Assembly (NCBI GenBank): GCA_030442035.1 | Contig: JAUJEA010000007.1 | Span: forward strand, 186,001-250,000 | Direction of reading: 5' to 3' | Length of the DNA stretch: 64,000 nucleotides | From: Splendidivirga corallicola | GTDB taxonomy: Bacteria; Bacteroidota; Bacteroidia; Cytophagales; Cyclobacteriaceae | In this document: in pieces, positions 36,736 through 45,072 of the stretch | How positions within the stretch are numbered: the first letter of the stretch is position 1 | Layout: every line of letters begins with the position of its first letter | The notes under the pieces: generated by a model | The model's input: the letters and a program-made list of their open reading frames with translations, nothing else | Database searches by the model: none | What the model was told of the DNA's origin: nothing | Program-made: the position numbers and the translations under genes

Positions 36736-37197
36736 TTATTTGATTACCAAGGTGGAAATAAGGAAACCTATGGCAGCACCGTTCTGAACTTCAGCAACCA
36801 GTAATGTGTCATTGGTAGCAGCACAATACAGTTTAATATTCCTTAGATTTAGTTTAGTATCCAGTTTGAAATTTATCACACCATCCTCCAATGCTTCCTT
36901 AGCAATTTGAATATTCTCCTCATTTAGAATTTCCAGATAAACACCATCATAATCAGTTAATGAAAATCCATGCGGTGGATTGATTTTCACCTTAACAAGT
37001 ACCTGATCTTTCTCGTCGGATGTAGATCGATTCGAGCCTGGTATATCTGCACTATAGGCTGTGAAAGTCAAAGTCATCAAATAGGCAACAAGTAAGAGCA
37101 CAATCATTTTGATCTTGTTACTTGTATTGAGTTTCCAGGTAATGTAGTTGAATAATGAAATTATAAAATCTGTGACTTTGTTCATTTTGACAATCAT
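36736..37197 (-). CDS. Hypothetical membrane-anchored extracytoplasmic protein
   Basis: A 153-aa protein I do not recognise. One hydrophobic segment (MIVLLLVAYLMTLTFTAYSA, about 31-50) follows a 30-residue N-terminal stretch, so it is either exported with a long n-region or membrane anchored. The remainder (about 52-153) looks like a single beta-sandwich domain (QVLVKVKINPPHGFSL, GVYLEILNEENIQIAKEALEDG, IKLYCAATNDTLLVAEV). An internal ATG at 37185 (MNKV) is an equally good start. Confidence 0.6.
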   Translation of the reverse strand: MIVKMNKVTDFIISLFNYITWKLNTSNKIKMIVLLLVAYLMTLTFTAYSADIPGSNRSTSDEKDQVLVKVKINPPHGFSLTDYDGVYLEILNEENIQIAKEALEDGVINFKLDTKLNLRNIKLYCAATNDTLLVAEVQNGAAIGFLISTLVIK

Positions 37198-37463
37198 TAT
37201 TTGAATCGTGCCAAACTGATTTCAAACTTGTTGCCAATTAACAAAACCGCGATTGTAGCCAACTGAATGGGTTTTTAAAAATTAAATTATCCCATTTTGG
37301 GAATCATATCCAAAATCGGATTACAATTTCCCTGTTCGGGATTTCATTTTCAAAATAGAAAAGATAGGTAAAGGCAATTTTGAGTTTTAGTTAAAGGTAT
37401 TTTATAAGTAGCCCGGTATGCTCATTTTTTTCATAGAGGATTGACAGTATAGATCATAGTAAA
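37198..37463. other. Intergenic region downstream of rocD
   Basis: A spacer of about 270 nt between the 153-aa gene and the rocD terminator. It must carry the promoter of the 153-aa gene; I see no exact consensus box, coding frame or RNA gene in it. Confidence 0.4.
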
Positions 37464-37497
37464 GTAAAAAGGCACCTTTCAGGAGGTGCCTTTTTAC
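37464..37497 (-). terminator. Intrinsic terminator after rocD
   Basis: A perfect 14-bp stem (37464-37477 with 37484-37497) with a 6-nt loop ends in a run of T on either strand. It lies 21 nt from the rocD stop. Confidence 0.85.
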
Positions 37498-37517
37498 TTC
37501 TTAACAACAAAATCTTA

Positions 37518-38753
37518 TTAGTTGAAATTCATAATTGTTTTGACAATGATATCGCAGCAATCATGAATCTGTTCCTCTGTCATAACCAAAGGTGGGGCAA
37601 AACGAATAATATTGCCATGAGTTGGTTTAGCTAATAACCCGTTTTCTTTAAGCGCTACACAAATATTCCAGGCTGTTTCACTGTCTTCAGTATCATTGAT
37701 AACAATTGCATTCAACAATCCTTTCCCCCTAACTAACTGTACCAGGTCCGTTTTACTGATCAAATCCTCCATCCTCTCTCTGAATAGTTTACCTAATTTC
37801 TCTGCATTCTCGGCGAGGTTTTCATCTTTCACCACCTCTAAAGCAGTAACCGCTACCTTATTGGCTAAAGGATTTCCTCCGAAAGTTGATCCATGCGTAC
37901 CTGGTGTGATGACCTTCATGACATTATCATTCGCAAGAACAGCTGATACTGGTAATACTCCTCCTGAAAGAGCTTTCCCTAAAACCAACACATCTGCTTT
38001 TACATCCTCATGATGCGTAGCCAATAACCTACCGGTTCTGGCAATTCCGGTTTGTACCTCATCAGCTACAAATAGCACATTTTTACCTCGGCACATTTCA
38101 GATGCCTTTTTCAAATAACCTTCATCCGGCACAAACACACCGGCCTCCCCTTGAATGGGTTCTACCAGGAAGGCGGCTACATGTTCATTATTCAAAGCAT
38201 CTTGAAGTGCCTCCAAATCATTATAAGGTATTGAAATGATGCCGGGAGTGTACGGTCCGAAATTTTCTCTTGCTACCGGATCGTTTGAAGCGGAAATAAT
38301 GGTAGTCGTTCTACCATGAAAGTTATTGTGGCAAACAATGATTTGTGCTTGTCCTGAAGGGATCCCTTTTACTTCATAGCCCCACTTTCTGGAAATCTTA
38401 ATGGCGGTTTCAACCGCTTCAGCTCCCGTATTCATAGGAAGCACTTTATCATATCCAAAGTATTGGGTTACATACTTTTCGTAACTTCCTAATGTATTAT
38501 TATAAAAAGCCCTTGAAGTTAAGGTAAGTTCTTTTGCTTGTTCGATCAATGAATTTATGATCCTGGGATGACAGTGTCCCTGATTCACCGCACTATAGGC
38601 AGATAAAAAGTCATAGTATTGCTTTCCTTCCACATCCCAGAGATATACTCCCTCTCCCTTTGCCAATACTACAGGTAATGGATGATAGTTATGCGCCCCA
38701 TGCCTGTCCTCTAAGGCAATAGCCTCCTGACTCGTTTTAACGGTTTCAACCAT
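37518..38753 (-). CDS. rocD: Ornithine--oxo-acid transaminase
   Basis: PLP-dependent class III aminotransferase that converts ornithine and 2-oxoglutarate to glutamate semialdehyde and glutamate. The 411-aa length is normal. Diagnostic stretches: [19 protein letters not shown] near 45-64, [44 protein letters not shown] near 82-125 and [38 protein letters not shown] near 225-265, with the PLP lysine in GKALSGG. Acetylornithine aminotransferase is the main alternative, but the [16 protein letters not shown] region and N-terminal pattern favour ornithine. Confidence 0.93.
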   Translation of the reverse strand: MVETVKTSQEAIALEDRHGAHNYHPLPVVLAKGEGVYLWDVEGKQYYDFLSAYSAVNQGHCHPRIINSLIEQAKELTLTSRAFYNNTLGSYEKYVTQYFGYDKVLPMNTGAEAVETAIKISRKWGYEVKGIPSGQAQIIVCHNNFHGRTTTIISASNDPVARENFGPYTPGIISIPYNDLEALQDALNNEHVAAFLVEPIQGEAGVFVPDEGYLKKASEMCRGKNVLFVADEVQTGIARTGRLLATHHEDVKADVLVLGKALSGGVLPVSAVLANDNVMKVITPGTHGSTFGGNPLANKVAVTALEVVKDENLAENAEKLGKLFRERMEDLISKTDLVQLVRGKGLLNAIVINDTEDSETAWNICVALKENGLLAKPTHGNIIRFAPPLVMTEEQIHDCCDIIVKTIMNFN

Positions 38754-38826
38754 GTCAAAAATAATTTATTAGGTTTATATTGAATACTTTTGCAAGTTAG
38801 TGAAATTGCGAATATGAAAGAAATTC

Positions 38827-38994
38827 ATGTCTAAGGATCAAGAGAAGGACAAATCAGTATCTTTGAGTAAAGAGGATTATTACTTCAATGAACAGGGTCT
38901 GATGGTTTTTACGAGAGAATATCTACTGAAACGTGGGTATTGTTGTAAGAATGGATGCAGGCACTGTCCGTATGGTTATAAAAAAGAGAAGTGA
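38827..38994 (+). CDS. Small Cys-rich protein (DUF5522 family)
   Basis: A 55-aa protein: after SLSKEDYYFNEQGLMVFTREYLLKRG it has YCCKNGCRHCPYGYKK. The CC-x3-C-x2-C cluster suits a small metal site (zinc or Fe-S). I recognise this pattern as DUF5522, a tiny protein found widely in Bacteroidota; its function is unknown. It begins 73 nt upstream of the divergent rocD start, and the PH-domain pair follows 42 nt later on the same strand. Confidence 0.8.
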   Translation: MSKDQEKDKSVSLSKEDYYFNEQGLMVFTREYLLKRGYCCKNGCRHCPYGYKKEK

Positions 38995-39036
38995 TGATCA
39001 ATGCAAGAAAGATGTGCGTAGAATATTTTACAATCA

Positions 39037-39570
39037 ATGAGTGAACTTTTTAAAAATTCAGCTATTAATATTGAGGAGCTTCCGAATGTGCAAGAACTCC
39101 AAACGGAACGTCTTTCACCGGGGTATCTTAAAATATTAAGAATTCAATCAAACATTTTCTTTCTGGTCATAAGTGTCGGTTTTCTAACACTGTTAATTTT
39201 CCGGCTGGACATAAGCAATATCCTAGTTCAAATCATAGCAGGTGTAATTTGGCTATTCGTATTAATAGCAATAAACCTCTACATACCGAAAGCATTTAAT
39301 AAAAAAGGGTATGCTATAAGAGAAAGGGATATTGTATTTAAAACCGGTATATGGTGGAAGAAATCAGTTGTTGTACCCTTTAATAGAATCCAGCACTGCG
39401 AACTACATCAAGGACCACTGAGCAAAATTTTCAATCTTTTTAGTCTCACCATTTTCACAGCAGGTGGTAGTAGTAGTGATTTGAGAATCCCCGGGTTGAT
39501 GCAGGATGATGCCTTAAGGATCAAGGAATTTTTATTGACCAATATTGAGAGCAATGGAAAAGCTCAATGA
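39037..39570 (+). CDS. PH-domain (bPH2/DUF304) membrane protein, YdbS-like
   Basis: A 177-aa protein with two membrane helices (about 40-85) followed by one bacterial PH domain (bPH2): YAIRERDIVFKTGIWWKKSVVVPFNRIQHCELHQGPLSKIFNLFSLTIFTAG. In Bacillus a small YdbS and a larger multi-PH YdbT form a pair; the same layout appears here. Its end overlaps the start of the next gene, so the two proteins are probably made together and form a complex. Function not known; a role in membrane or secretion stress is possible. Confidence 0.85.
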   Translation: MSELFKNSAINIEELPNVQELQTERLSPGYLKILRIQSNIFFLVISVGFLTLLIFRLDISNILVQIIAGVIWLFVLIAINLYIPKAFNKKGYAIRERDIVFKTGIWWKKSVVVPFNRIQHCELHQGPLSKIFNLFSLTIFTAGGSSSDLRIPGLMQDDALRIKEFLLTNIESNGKAQ

Positions 39571-41068
39571 TTTCCATATCCCTACAAGGCAGGCGACCGC
39601 AGCGGTTATACTTTTCTTTATTAAATTCCTAAAGATCTCTGTAAAGCAAGCCTGGCCCTTTATTCTATCCGTACTCTATGGCGCCCGGAAAATGGAGCTT
39701 GGAGAATGGCAGATCTACCTGATCGTCATTGGCACTGCGGCTATCTACCTGACCGTCTCTATTCTGTCTTACCTAAAGTTCTATTATTATGTAAAAGACA
39801 ATGAGATTGTCATAGAAAAAGGAATTATCAGTAAAACCAAACTTAATATTCCCTTTGAGAAGGTTCAAACAGTCAATTTTAAGCAAAACGTAGTCCAGCA
39901 GATTTTCAAAGTGGTGACCTTTGAAGTAGATTCAGCAGGATCAAACAAACAGGAAATTAGTTTGTCGGCCATCACTGAGGATAAAGCAAATCAGCTAAGA
40001 GAATACATTCTCACCGAAAAGCAAAAAATAGATCAAACCGAGAAAGTTCCTGTTTCGGAAGAACAAACTATTCCTGAGTCGGTTGAAGAAAAAACAATAC
40101 TCAAATTAGGGATTGCGGATCTGATCAAGGTGGGCGTTACACAAAATCATTTTAAATCATTGGGTATTTTAATGGCCTTTGTTTTTTGGATATATTCCCA
40201 ATACACCGAAATTTTTCAAGGTTCAGACGTTGGTGAAGAAGAATTTAAGGAGGCCTACCAATCTTATCATAACGAAACAATCCTTTTGATTTTATTCTTT
40301 GGTTTTTTTCTTTTTTTAACACCTTTTTTCATCTCCCTTATCGCATCAGTTGTCAGAAACTTTGATTTAATTTTTTCAATATCAACGGATGGTCTGAAAT
40401 TGAGAAATGGCCTGTTTAATAAGCAGCAGCGTTCGACAACATTAAAGAAAGTTCAGGTCCTGGCCTGGGGAAGAAACCCTTTGCAAAAATTGCTTCAATT
40501 ATTTACGATAAAAGTATATCCGGCAGCAAGCTCCCAACAAAGTATGAAAAAAATTCTGAACATACCAGGCAGCAAAAAAGAGCAGGTCGAGGAAGTTATC
40601 AATACCCTGTTTGCCTCTGAAGATCTGGAAAACATGAAAGAACATAGAATCCAGAAGAATTTTATATCCAGAAATTTTTTAATGTTGGGTATTGTCCCTT
40701 CAATCATAGCAATTATCTTGAGTTTCTATTTTTTCGGTTTCAACGCATTGTATTGGATGTTCCTTTTACCCGTATCATTTCTGGTGTTTTATTTCAGGTA
40801 TCAAAAGTGGCGGTATTTCATGAATGAGGAAGTATTAAAAATCCAGCATGGCCTGTTTGGATTACACCATAAACTCATTTATTGGTATAAAATACAGGCT
40901 GTGAGAATATCGCAAACGCCCTATCAACTACGAAAGGGGTTAGCCAACATTCATTTCTATATGGCAGGTAACTATATTAAAATTCCATATATTAAACTGG
41001 AAAAGGCCATAGCTATACAGAATTATGTCCTTTATAAAATTGAGTCAGATAAAAGAGATTGGATGTAA
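39554..41068 (+). CDS. Multi-PH-domain (bPH2) membrane protein, YdbT-like
   Basis: About 504 aa. I take the ATG at 39554; an in-frame TTG at 39545 adds three residues. Three bPH2 copies alternate with membrane helices: one near VKDNEIVIEKGIISKTKLNIPFEKVQTVNFKQNVVQQIF (80-120), one near ISTDGLKLRNGLFNKQQRSTTLKKVQVLAWGRNPLQ, and one near the C-terminus (MNEEVLKIQHGLFGLHHKLIYWYKIQAVRIS). It overlaps the previous gene by 17 nt, a strong sign of translational coupling. Confidence 0.86.
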   Translation: MEKLNDFHIPTRQATAAVILFFIKFLKISVKQAWPFILSVLYGARKMELGEWQIYLIVIGTAAIYLTVSILSYLKFYYYVKDNEIVIEKGIISKTKLNIPFEKVQTVNFKQNVVQQIFKVVTFEVDSAGSNKQEISLSAITEDKANQLREYILTEKQKIDQTEKVPVSEEQTIPESVEEKTILKLGIADLIKVGVTQNHFKSLGILMAFVFWIYSQYTEIFQGSDVGEEEFKEAYQSYHNETILLILFFGFFLFLTPFFISLIASVVRNFDLIFSISTDGLKLRNGLFNKQQRSTTLKKVQVLAWGRNPLQKLLQLFTIKVYPAASSQQSMKKILNIPGSKKEQVEEVINTLFASEDLENMKEHRIQKNFISRNFLMLGIVPSIIAIILSFYFFGFNALYWMFLLPVSFLVFYFRYQKWRYFMNEEVLKIQHGLFGLHHKLIYWYKIQAVRISQTPYQLRKGLANIHFYMAGNYIKIPYIKLEKAIAIQNYVLYKIESDKRDWM

Positions 41069-41178
41069 ACAATGTCTGAAGAATGTTGAATTTTAGACTA
41101 TGAATTTCGAAATCAAAAATTCTACAAGCCTGAACTCATCAACTTTAACACTCAAACACATCAACACTTTCCTAGCTC

Positions 41179-41209
41179 TTTGATAGTTTCAAATTATTTT
41201 CGATATTTG
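41179..41209 (+). promoter_or_regulatory. Promoter for rpmB
   Basis: TTTG (41179-41182), a 19-nt spacer and GATATTTG (41202-41209) match the phylum promoter with one mismatch in the -7 box. The predicted leader is about 30 nt. Confidence 0.55.
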
Positions 41210-41248
41210 CAGACCAATTTCGAAAATTAAGAATTTATATACATAGTC

Positions 41249-41488
41249 ATGTCAAAAGTTTGTCAAATTTCAGGGAAGAGGCCGAGATCAGGAAACAACG
41301 TGTCTCACGCTAACAATAAAACCAAAAGGAAGTTTTACCCTAATCTTCAAAAGAAAAGATTCTATCTTCCGGAAGAAGACAAGTGGGTAACATTGAAAGT
41401 ATCTACTTCGACTTTGAGAACAATCAACAAAAATGGAATAACACAGGTGCTAAAGAAGGCAAGAGAGCAAGGTACTGCGCTTGTATAA
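41249..41488 (+). CDS. rpmB: 50S ribosomal protein L28
   Basis: A 79-aa large-subunit protein, normal length. It starts [27 protein letters not shown] and contains [35 protein letters not shown], both typical of bL28. No zinc-ribbon cysteine set (the 'C+' form) is present: the single Cys5 is not enough. Confidence 0.97.
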   Translation: MSKVCQISGKRPRSGNNVSHANNKTKRKFYPNLQKKRFYLPEEDKWVTLKVSTSTLRTINKNGITQVLKKAREQGTALV

Positions 41489-41499
41489 CCGCTGTTGCC

Positions 41500-42981
41500 A
41501 TGATAAAAAAAATCTTTATGACAATCCTAATCCTTTTTATGGGGTTAGGATTTTCTTTTTCCCAGGAACTCAATGAACCGGATGATTTTCTTAAAAAAGA
41601 ATTTCATCAGGACAGGCGTCAGAAGTTTCGTGAGAAGATGCCTGAGAATTCGGTGGCCATTTTCTTTGCAAACGCTATAAGAAACAGATCCAACGATGTG
41701 GATTACGTATATCACCAGGATCCTGATTTTTACTATTTAACAGGCTATAGAGAACCGCATGCGGTACTATTGATCTTTTCTGACGATCAAACTGACGTTG
41801 ATGGGAACAGTTATAATGAAATTATTTTTGTTCAGCCTAGAAATGCCAGGATGGAGCAATGGCTTGGAAAACGATTGGGGCCAGCCGGCGTAAAAGCACA
41901 ACTGGGTTTCGTACAGGTATTTGCCAATAATGAGTTTCAAAAACATAATATAGACTTCGGTTCGTTTGACAAAGTTTTGTATAAGGAGTTCCACAATGAT
42001 GTAAGGGACAACCAGCATGATCAAGGGGATCTTTACAGTTTGATTGAACAGTTTAAATCTAAGGCAAACTATCCGGATGGCTACGAAAGAGGTGTGAAGA
42101 TCAATGTTGAAACCAATGAGACTAAAGAAAAACAGAGAAATCTGGATAACAGAACATTGGTGAGCATTATGACCGATCTTCGTGGAATAAAGACCAAGGA
42201 AGAACTAACACTATTAAGAAAAGCTGTTAATATTTCAACAGTTGCACAAGTAGAAGTCATGAAAGCCATGACCCCTGATATGTCTGAAACAGAAATCCAG
42301 GGGATGCATGAGTATGTTTTCAAGAAATATGGCTCAGAATATGAGGGATACCCATCCATTGTTGGCGCAGGACACAATGGCTGTGTACTACACTACATTA
42401 ATAATAGTAAACCAAAAGTAGGAAACAATTTGGTTTTAATGGATCTGGGTGCCGAATACCATGGTTACACCGCCGATGTGACAAGGACCATCCCTGCCAA
42501 TGGTAAATTCAGCAAAGAACAGAAGCAGATCTATGATCTTGTTTATAAAGCACAGGATGAGGCTATTAAGATGTGCCGTGTCGGAACTACTTTTAGGGAT
42601 GTCACAATGGCTGCCAGAAAGATCATTGCTGAGGGATTGAAAGAACTGGGAATTATTGAAAACCAAACTGATGCTTTTCTGTACTTTCCGCATGGCCTGT
42701 CACACCACATCGGTCTGGATGTCCATGACAGAGGTCATTACAATGTAATGCAGGAAAATATGGTAATTACGGTTGAGCCCGGAATTTATATACCGGAGGA
42801 TAGTAAGTGTGACAAAAAATGGTGGGGGATTGCTGTTCGTATTGAGGATTGTATATTGATTACGGACGGAGAACCTGAATTATTATCAAACATTGCTCCC
42901 AGAAAAAGTGATAAGATCGAGGCTATGATGTCCAAGCAAAGTCCGCTGAATCAGTTGAAGTTACCTAACATTGATGAATAA
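41500..42981 (+). CDS. Secreted aminopeptidase P-family M24 metallopeptidase
   Basis: About 493 aa. The reading frame is open back into rpmB, but I start at the ATG at 41500, 11 nt after the L28 stop, because that gives a signal peptide (MIKKIFMTILILFMGLGFSFSQ). An aminopeptidase P N-terminal domain (RRQKFREKMPENSVAIFFAN, DPDFYYLTGYREPHAVLLI) precedes the M24 domain. Metal-site segments: LVLMDLGAEYHGYTADVTRT, FPHGLSHHIGLDVHD, ITVEPGIYIP and AVRIEDCILIT. It should cleave Xaa-Pro bonds, here probably in the periplasm. It lies between two ribosomal protein genes. Confidence 0.9.
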   Translation: MIKKIFMTILILFMGLGFSFSQELNEPDDFLKKEFHQDRRQKFREKMPENSVAIFFANAIRNRSNDVDYVYHQDPDFYYLTGYREPHAVLLIFSDDQTDVDGNSYNEIIFVQPRNARMEQWLGKRLGPAGVKAQLGFVQVFANNEFQKHNIDFGSFDKVLYKEFHNDVRDNQHDQGDLYSLIEQFKSKANYPDGYERGVKINVETNETKEKQRNLDNRTLVSIMTDLRGIKTKEELTLLRKAVNISTVAQVEVMKAMTPDMSETEIQGMHEYVFKKYGSEYEGYPSIVGAGHNGCVLHYINNSKPKVGNNLVLMDLGAEYHGYTADVTRTIPANGKFSKEQKQIYDLVYKAQDEAIKMCRVGTTFRDVTMAARKIIAEGLKELGIIENQTDAFLYFPHGLSHHIGLDVHDRGHYNVMQENMVITVEPGIYIPEDSKCDKKWWGIAVRIEDCILITDGEPELLSNIAPRKSDKIEAMMSKQSPLNQLKLPNIDE

Positions 42982-42993
42982 AGCAATTTTATT

Positions 42994-43024
42994 TTTGTTA
43001 TGAATTTTTCATTATCTATATTTG
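42994..43024 (+). promoter_or_regulatory. Consensus promoter for rpmG-DUF4295
   Basis: TTTG (42994-42997), exactly 19 nt, then TATATTTG (43017-43024), a full match to the phylum consensus. The ilv promoter has the same -33, spacer length and -7 box. The predicted leader before rpmG is about 20 nt. Confidence 0.75.
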
Positions 43025-43050
43025 CATTCCTAAAATTTTGATAGAGAACA

Positions 43051-43233
43051 ATGGCTAAGAAAGGTAATAGAGTTCAAGTAATTTTAGAGTGCACGGAGCA
43101 CAAGAATAGTGATCTTCCTGGCACTTCCAGATATATTACGACTAAGAACCGAAAAAATACAACAGAAAGATTGGAGCTTAAGAAATACAATCCAATCATG
43201 AAGAAACATACTATTCACAAAGAAATTAAATAA
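43051..43233 (+). CDS. rpmG: 50S ribosomal protein L33
   Basis: A 60-aa large-subunit protein. It starts [48 protein letters not shown], typical bL33. Only one Cys is present, so this is the zinc-free ('C-') form. The next gene begins three bases after its stop. Confidence 0.97.
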   Translation: MAKKGNRVQVILECTEHKNSDLPGTSRYITTKNRKNTTERLELKKYNPIMKKHTIHKEIK

Positions 43234-43235
43234 CC

Positions 43236-43394
43236 ATGGCTAAGAAGGTAGTTGCAACGCTGAAAAAGGAAGGCGGAAAAGGCTTCGCCAAAGTGATAAA
43301 AGCTGTAAAATCTCCTAAAACCGGAGCTTACACTTTCAAAGAAGAAATGGTACCCGTTGATATGGTTAAAGACGTTTTGTCGAACGCTAAATAA
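43236..43394 (+). CDS. DUF4295 family small basic protein
   Basis: A 52-aa, Lys-rich protein: MAKKVVATLKKEGGKGF, then KVIKAVKSPKTGAYTFKEEMVPVD. DUF4295 is a Bacteroidota-specific family that regularly follows rpmG. I recall that ribosome structural work in this phylum found an extra large-subunit protein (bL38), and this may be it, but I cannot confirm the match here. The tight spacing with rpmG and the basic composition support a ribosomal role. Confidence 0.88.
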   Translation: MAKKVVATLKKEGGKGFAKVIKAVKSPKTGAYTFKEEMVPVDMVKDVLSNAK

Positions 43395-43419
43395 CCTGTC
43401 CGAAAAATATTATTAGTTT

Positions 43420-43445
43420 AAAAGTCCCTACTTAGGGACTTTTTT
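43420..43445 (+). terminator. Intrinsic terminator after DUF4295
   Basis: A perfect 10-bp stem (43420-43429 with 43434-43443, loop ACTT) runs into T's. It lies 25 nt past the DUF4295 stop and separates the ribosomal pair from ftsY. Confidence 0.8.
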
Positions 43446-43529
43446 AATACAATTCTTTAAGATCCAGCTATTTATATAATTGGTTCTTATATTTGCCACC
43501 ACTGAATCATTCTTATAATCCCATTGGCC

Positions 43530-44489
43530 ATGGCACTATTTGGTCTGTTTGATAAAAACAAAAAAAAGGAATCACTCGATAAGGGTTTACAAAAAACCAA
43601 GGAGAACTTTTTTTCAAAGCTCAGCAAAGCGGTTGTTGGTAAATCAACGGTTGATGATGAAGTTTTAGACGAACTCGAAGAAATTCTTATTTCAGCCGAT
43701 GTGGGTGTTGACACCATGGTTAGGATCATTGAGCGCATAGAAGAACGTGTTGCCCGGGACAAATATCTCAATACCAATGAGCTTAATGATATTCTTAGGG
43801 ATGAAATAGCCGCTTTATTGCAGGAAAATAATACAGAAGAACTTCAGGATTTCGAAACTCCCGAAGGTCATAAGCCACATGTCATCATGGTTGTAGGAGT
43901 TAACGGTGTGGGCAAAACTACTACCATCGGAAAATTAGCAGCCCAATTCAAAGCGAGAGATAAAAAAGTAGTGCTTGGAGCAGCGGATACATTCAGAGCA
44001 GCAGCGGTTGATCAATTAAAACTCTGGGGAGAAAGAGTTGAAGTACCTGTTGTGGCACATGGCATGAATACTGATCCTGCCTCGGTCGCCTTCGATGCAG
44101 TGAAAGAAGGTGTGGAGTCACAGGCCGATGTCGTAATTATTGATACTGCCGGAAGGCTGCATACAAAGGTTAACCTGATGAATGAGCTCTCCAAAATCAA
44201 GCGTGTGGTACAGAAGTTCATTCCGGAAGCGCCGCATGAAGTACTTTTAGTACTTGATGGTAGTACAGGTCAAAATGCCATGATCCAGGCCAATGAATTT
44301 ACAAAAGCTACCGACGTTACTGCACTTGCCATTACAAAACTGGACGGTACGGCAAAAGGAGGTGTTGTAATTGGCATTTCCGACCAATTTAAAATTCCTG
44401 TAAAATATATCGGCGTCGGGGAAAAAGTTGAAGATCTCCAGGTCTTTAACAAACATGATTTTGTAGATTCTTTGTTTAAGAAAGATTAG
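43530..44489 (+). CDS. ftsY: Signal recognition particle receptor FtsY
   Basis: SRP receptor GTPase that docks ribosome-nascent chain complexes at the inner membrane. About 319 aa from the ATG at 43530 (an in-frame TTG two codons earlier is less likely). It consists of the NG domain with only a short acidic/basic N-terminal extension, so it lacks the long A domain of E. coli FtsY. GTPase motifs: GVNGVGKTTTIGKLAAQ (G1), DTFRAAA (G2), DTAGR (G3) and TKLDGTAKGG (G4). Confidence 0.97.
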   Translation: MALFGLFDKNKKKESLDKGLQKTKENFFSKLSKAVVGKSTVDDEVLDELEEILISADVGVDTMVRIIERIEERVARDKYLNTNELNDILRDEIAALLQENNTEELQDFETPEGHKPHVIMVVGVNGVGKTTTIGKLAAQFKARDKKVVLGAADTFRAAAVDQLKLWGERVEVPVVAHGMNTDPASVAFDAVKEGVESQADVVIIDTAGRLHTKVNLMNELSKIKRVVQKFIPEAPHEVLLVLDGSTGQNAMIQANEFTKATDVTALAITKLDGTAKGGVVIGISDQFKIPVKYIGVGEKVEDLQVFNKHDFVDSLFKKD

Positions 44490-44502
44490 CCCAACCTTCT
44501 TG

Positions 44503-44540
44503 AAATAAAAAAGTAAGGAAGCAAACCAAAGCTCCCTTAC
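44503..44540 (-). terminator. Terminator for the 44.5-kb hypothetical gene
   Basis: A 10-bp stem with one mismatch (44513-44522 with 44531-44540) is followed on the minus strand by a long T-rich run. It also lies between convergent genes and may serve ftsY in the other direction. Confidence 0.6.
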
Positions 44541-44551
44541 ATGATTTAATA

Positions 44552-44932
44552 TTATTTTTTGCGTGTTCCTGTGAAACGGGTAGTTCCTTGTGAGGACAAC
44601 GCAGATCCAACCAAAGTTCCTTTTTCGTTTAAGGCTTCGACTTGTATTATCTCTCCTTCTAGGTCCAATTTAAATACTAATTTATTTTTATCAATTTTCA
44701 CATCTTTCAATGAATAGGTTGATGTATTAGTAAAGGATATGGTTCCTTCAAGTTTGTTTCCCTTCTTAAAAATTTTTACCGTGCTCCTGGAATATTCATA
44801 GGGTGCTTCTGCAGATTTCACTTCCCAGGTTCCCAAAAACTTTTCCGGTTTTTGTTGCATCAGTGCTGAAGCCAAAGAAACATGAATACATAAAACGGCA
44901 ATAACTAAAACAAATAACTTAACTGTTCTCAT
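44552..44932 (-). CDS. Hypothetical secreted beta-rich protein (lipocalin-like?)
   Basis: A 126-aa exported protein with a signal peptide (LFVLVIAVLCIHVSLASA, about 6-23). The rest alternates short strands: KFLGTWEVKSAEAPYEYSRSTVKIFKKGNKLEGTISFTNTSTYSLKDVKID. The opening GTWEV and the closing SSQGTTRFTGTRKK resemble small lipocalin/DUF-type barrels of Bacteroidota. The family name is not certain, and no ligand can be suggested. Confidence 0.75.
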   Translation of the reverse strand: MRTVKLFVLVIAVLCIHVSLASALMQQKPEKFLGTWEVKSAEAPYEYSRSTVKIFKKGNKLEGTISFTNTSTYSLKDVKIDKNKLVFKLDLEGEIIQVEALNEKGTLVGSALSSQGTTRFTGTRKK

Positions 44933-45072
44933 AATACTATTATTTTATTTTTCTCGATTGCCCAAAAGTAAAAGCAGTCGAATTAAGTTTTTCACAAAAG
45001 GGATCGAGGACCATAAAAGGGACGAAAAAGAGTATGATGTGGTAAATGGATCATTCGCCACATAGATAAAAA

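Noticed and set aside
41383-41499. N-terminal extension of the M24 aminopeptidase into rpmB
   Set aside because: It overlaps the L28 coding region and would place the signal peptide 40 residues in. Starting at 41500 gives a standard secretory leader.
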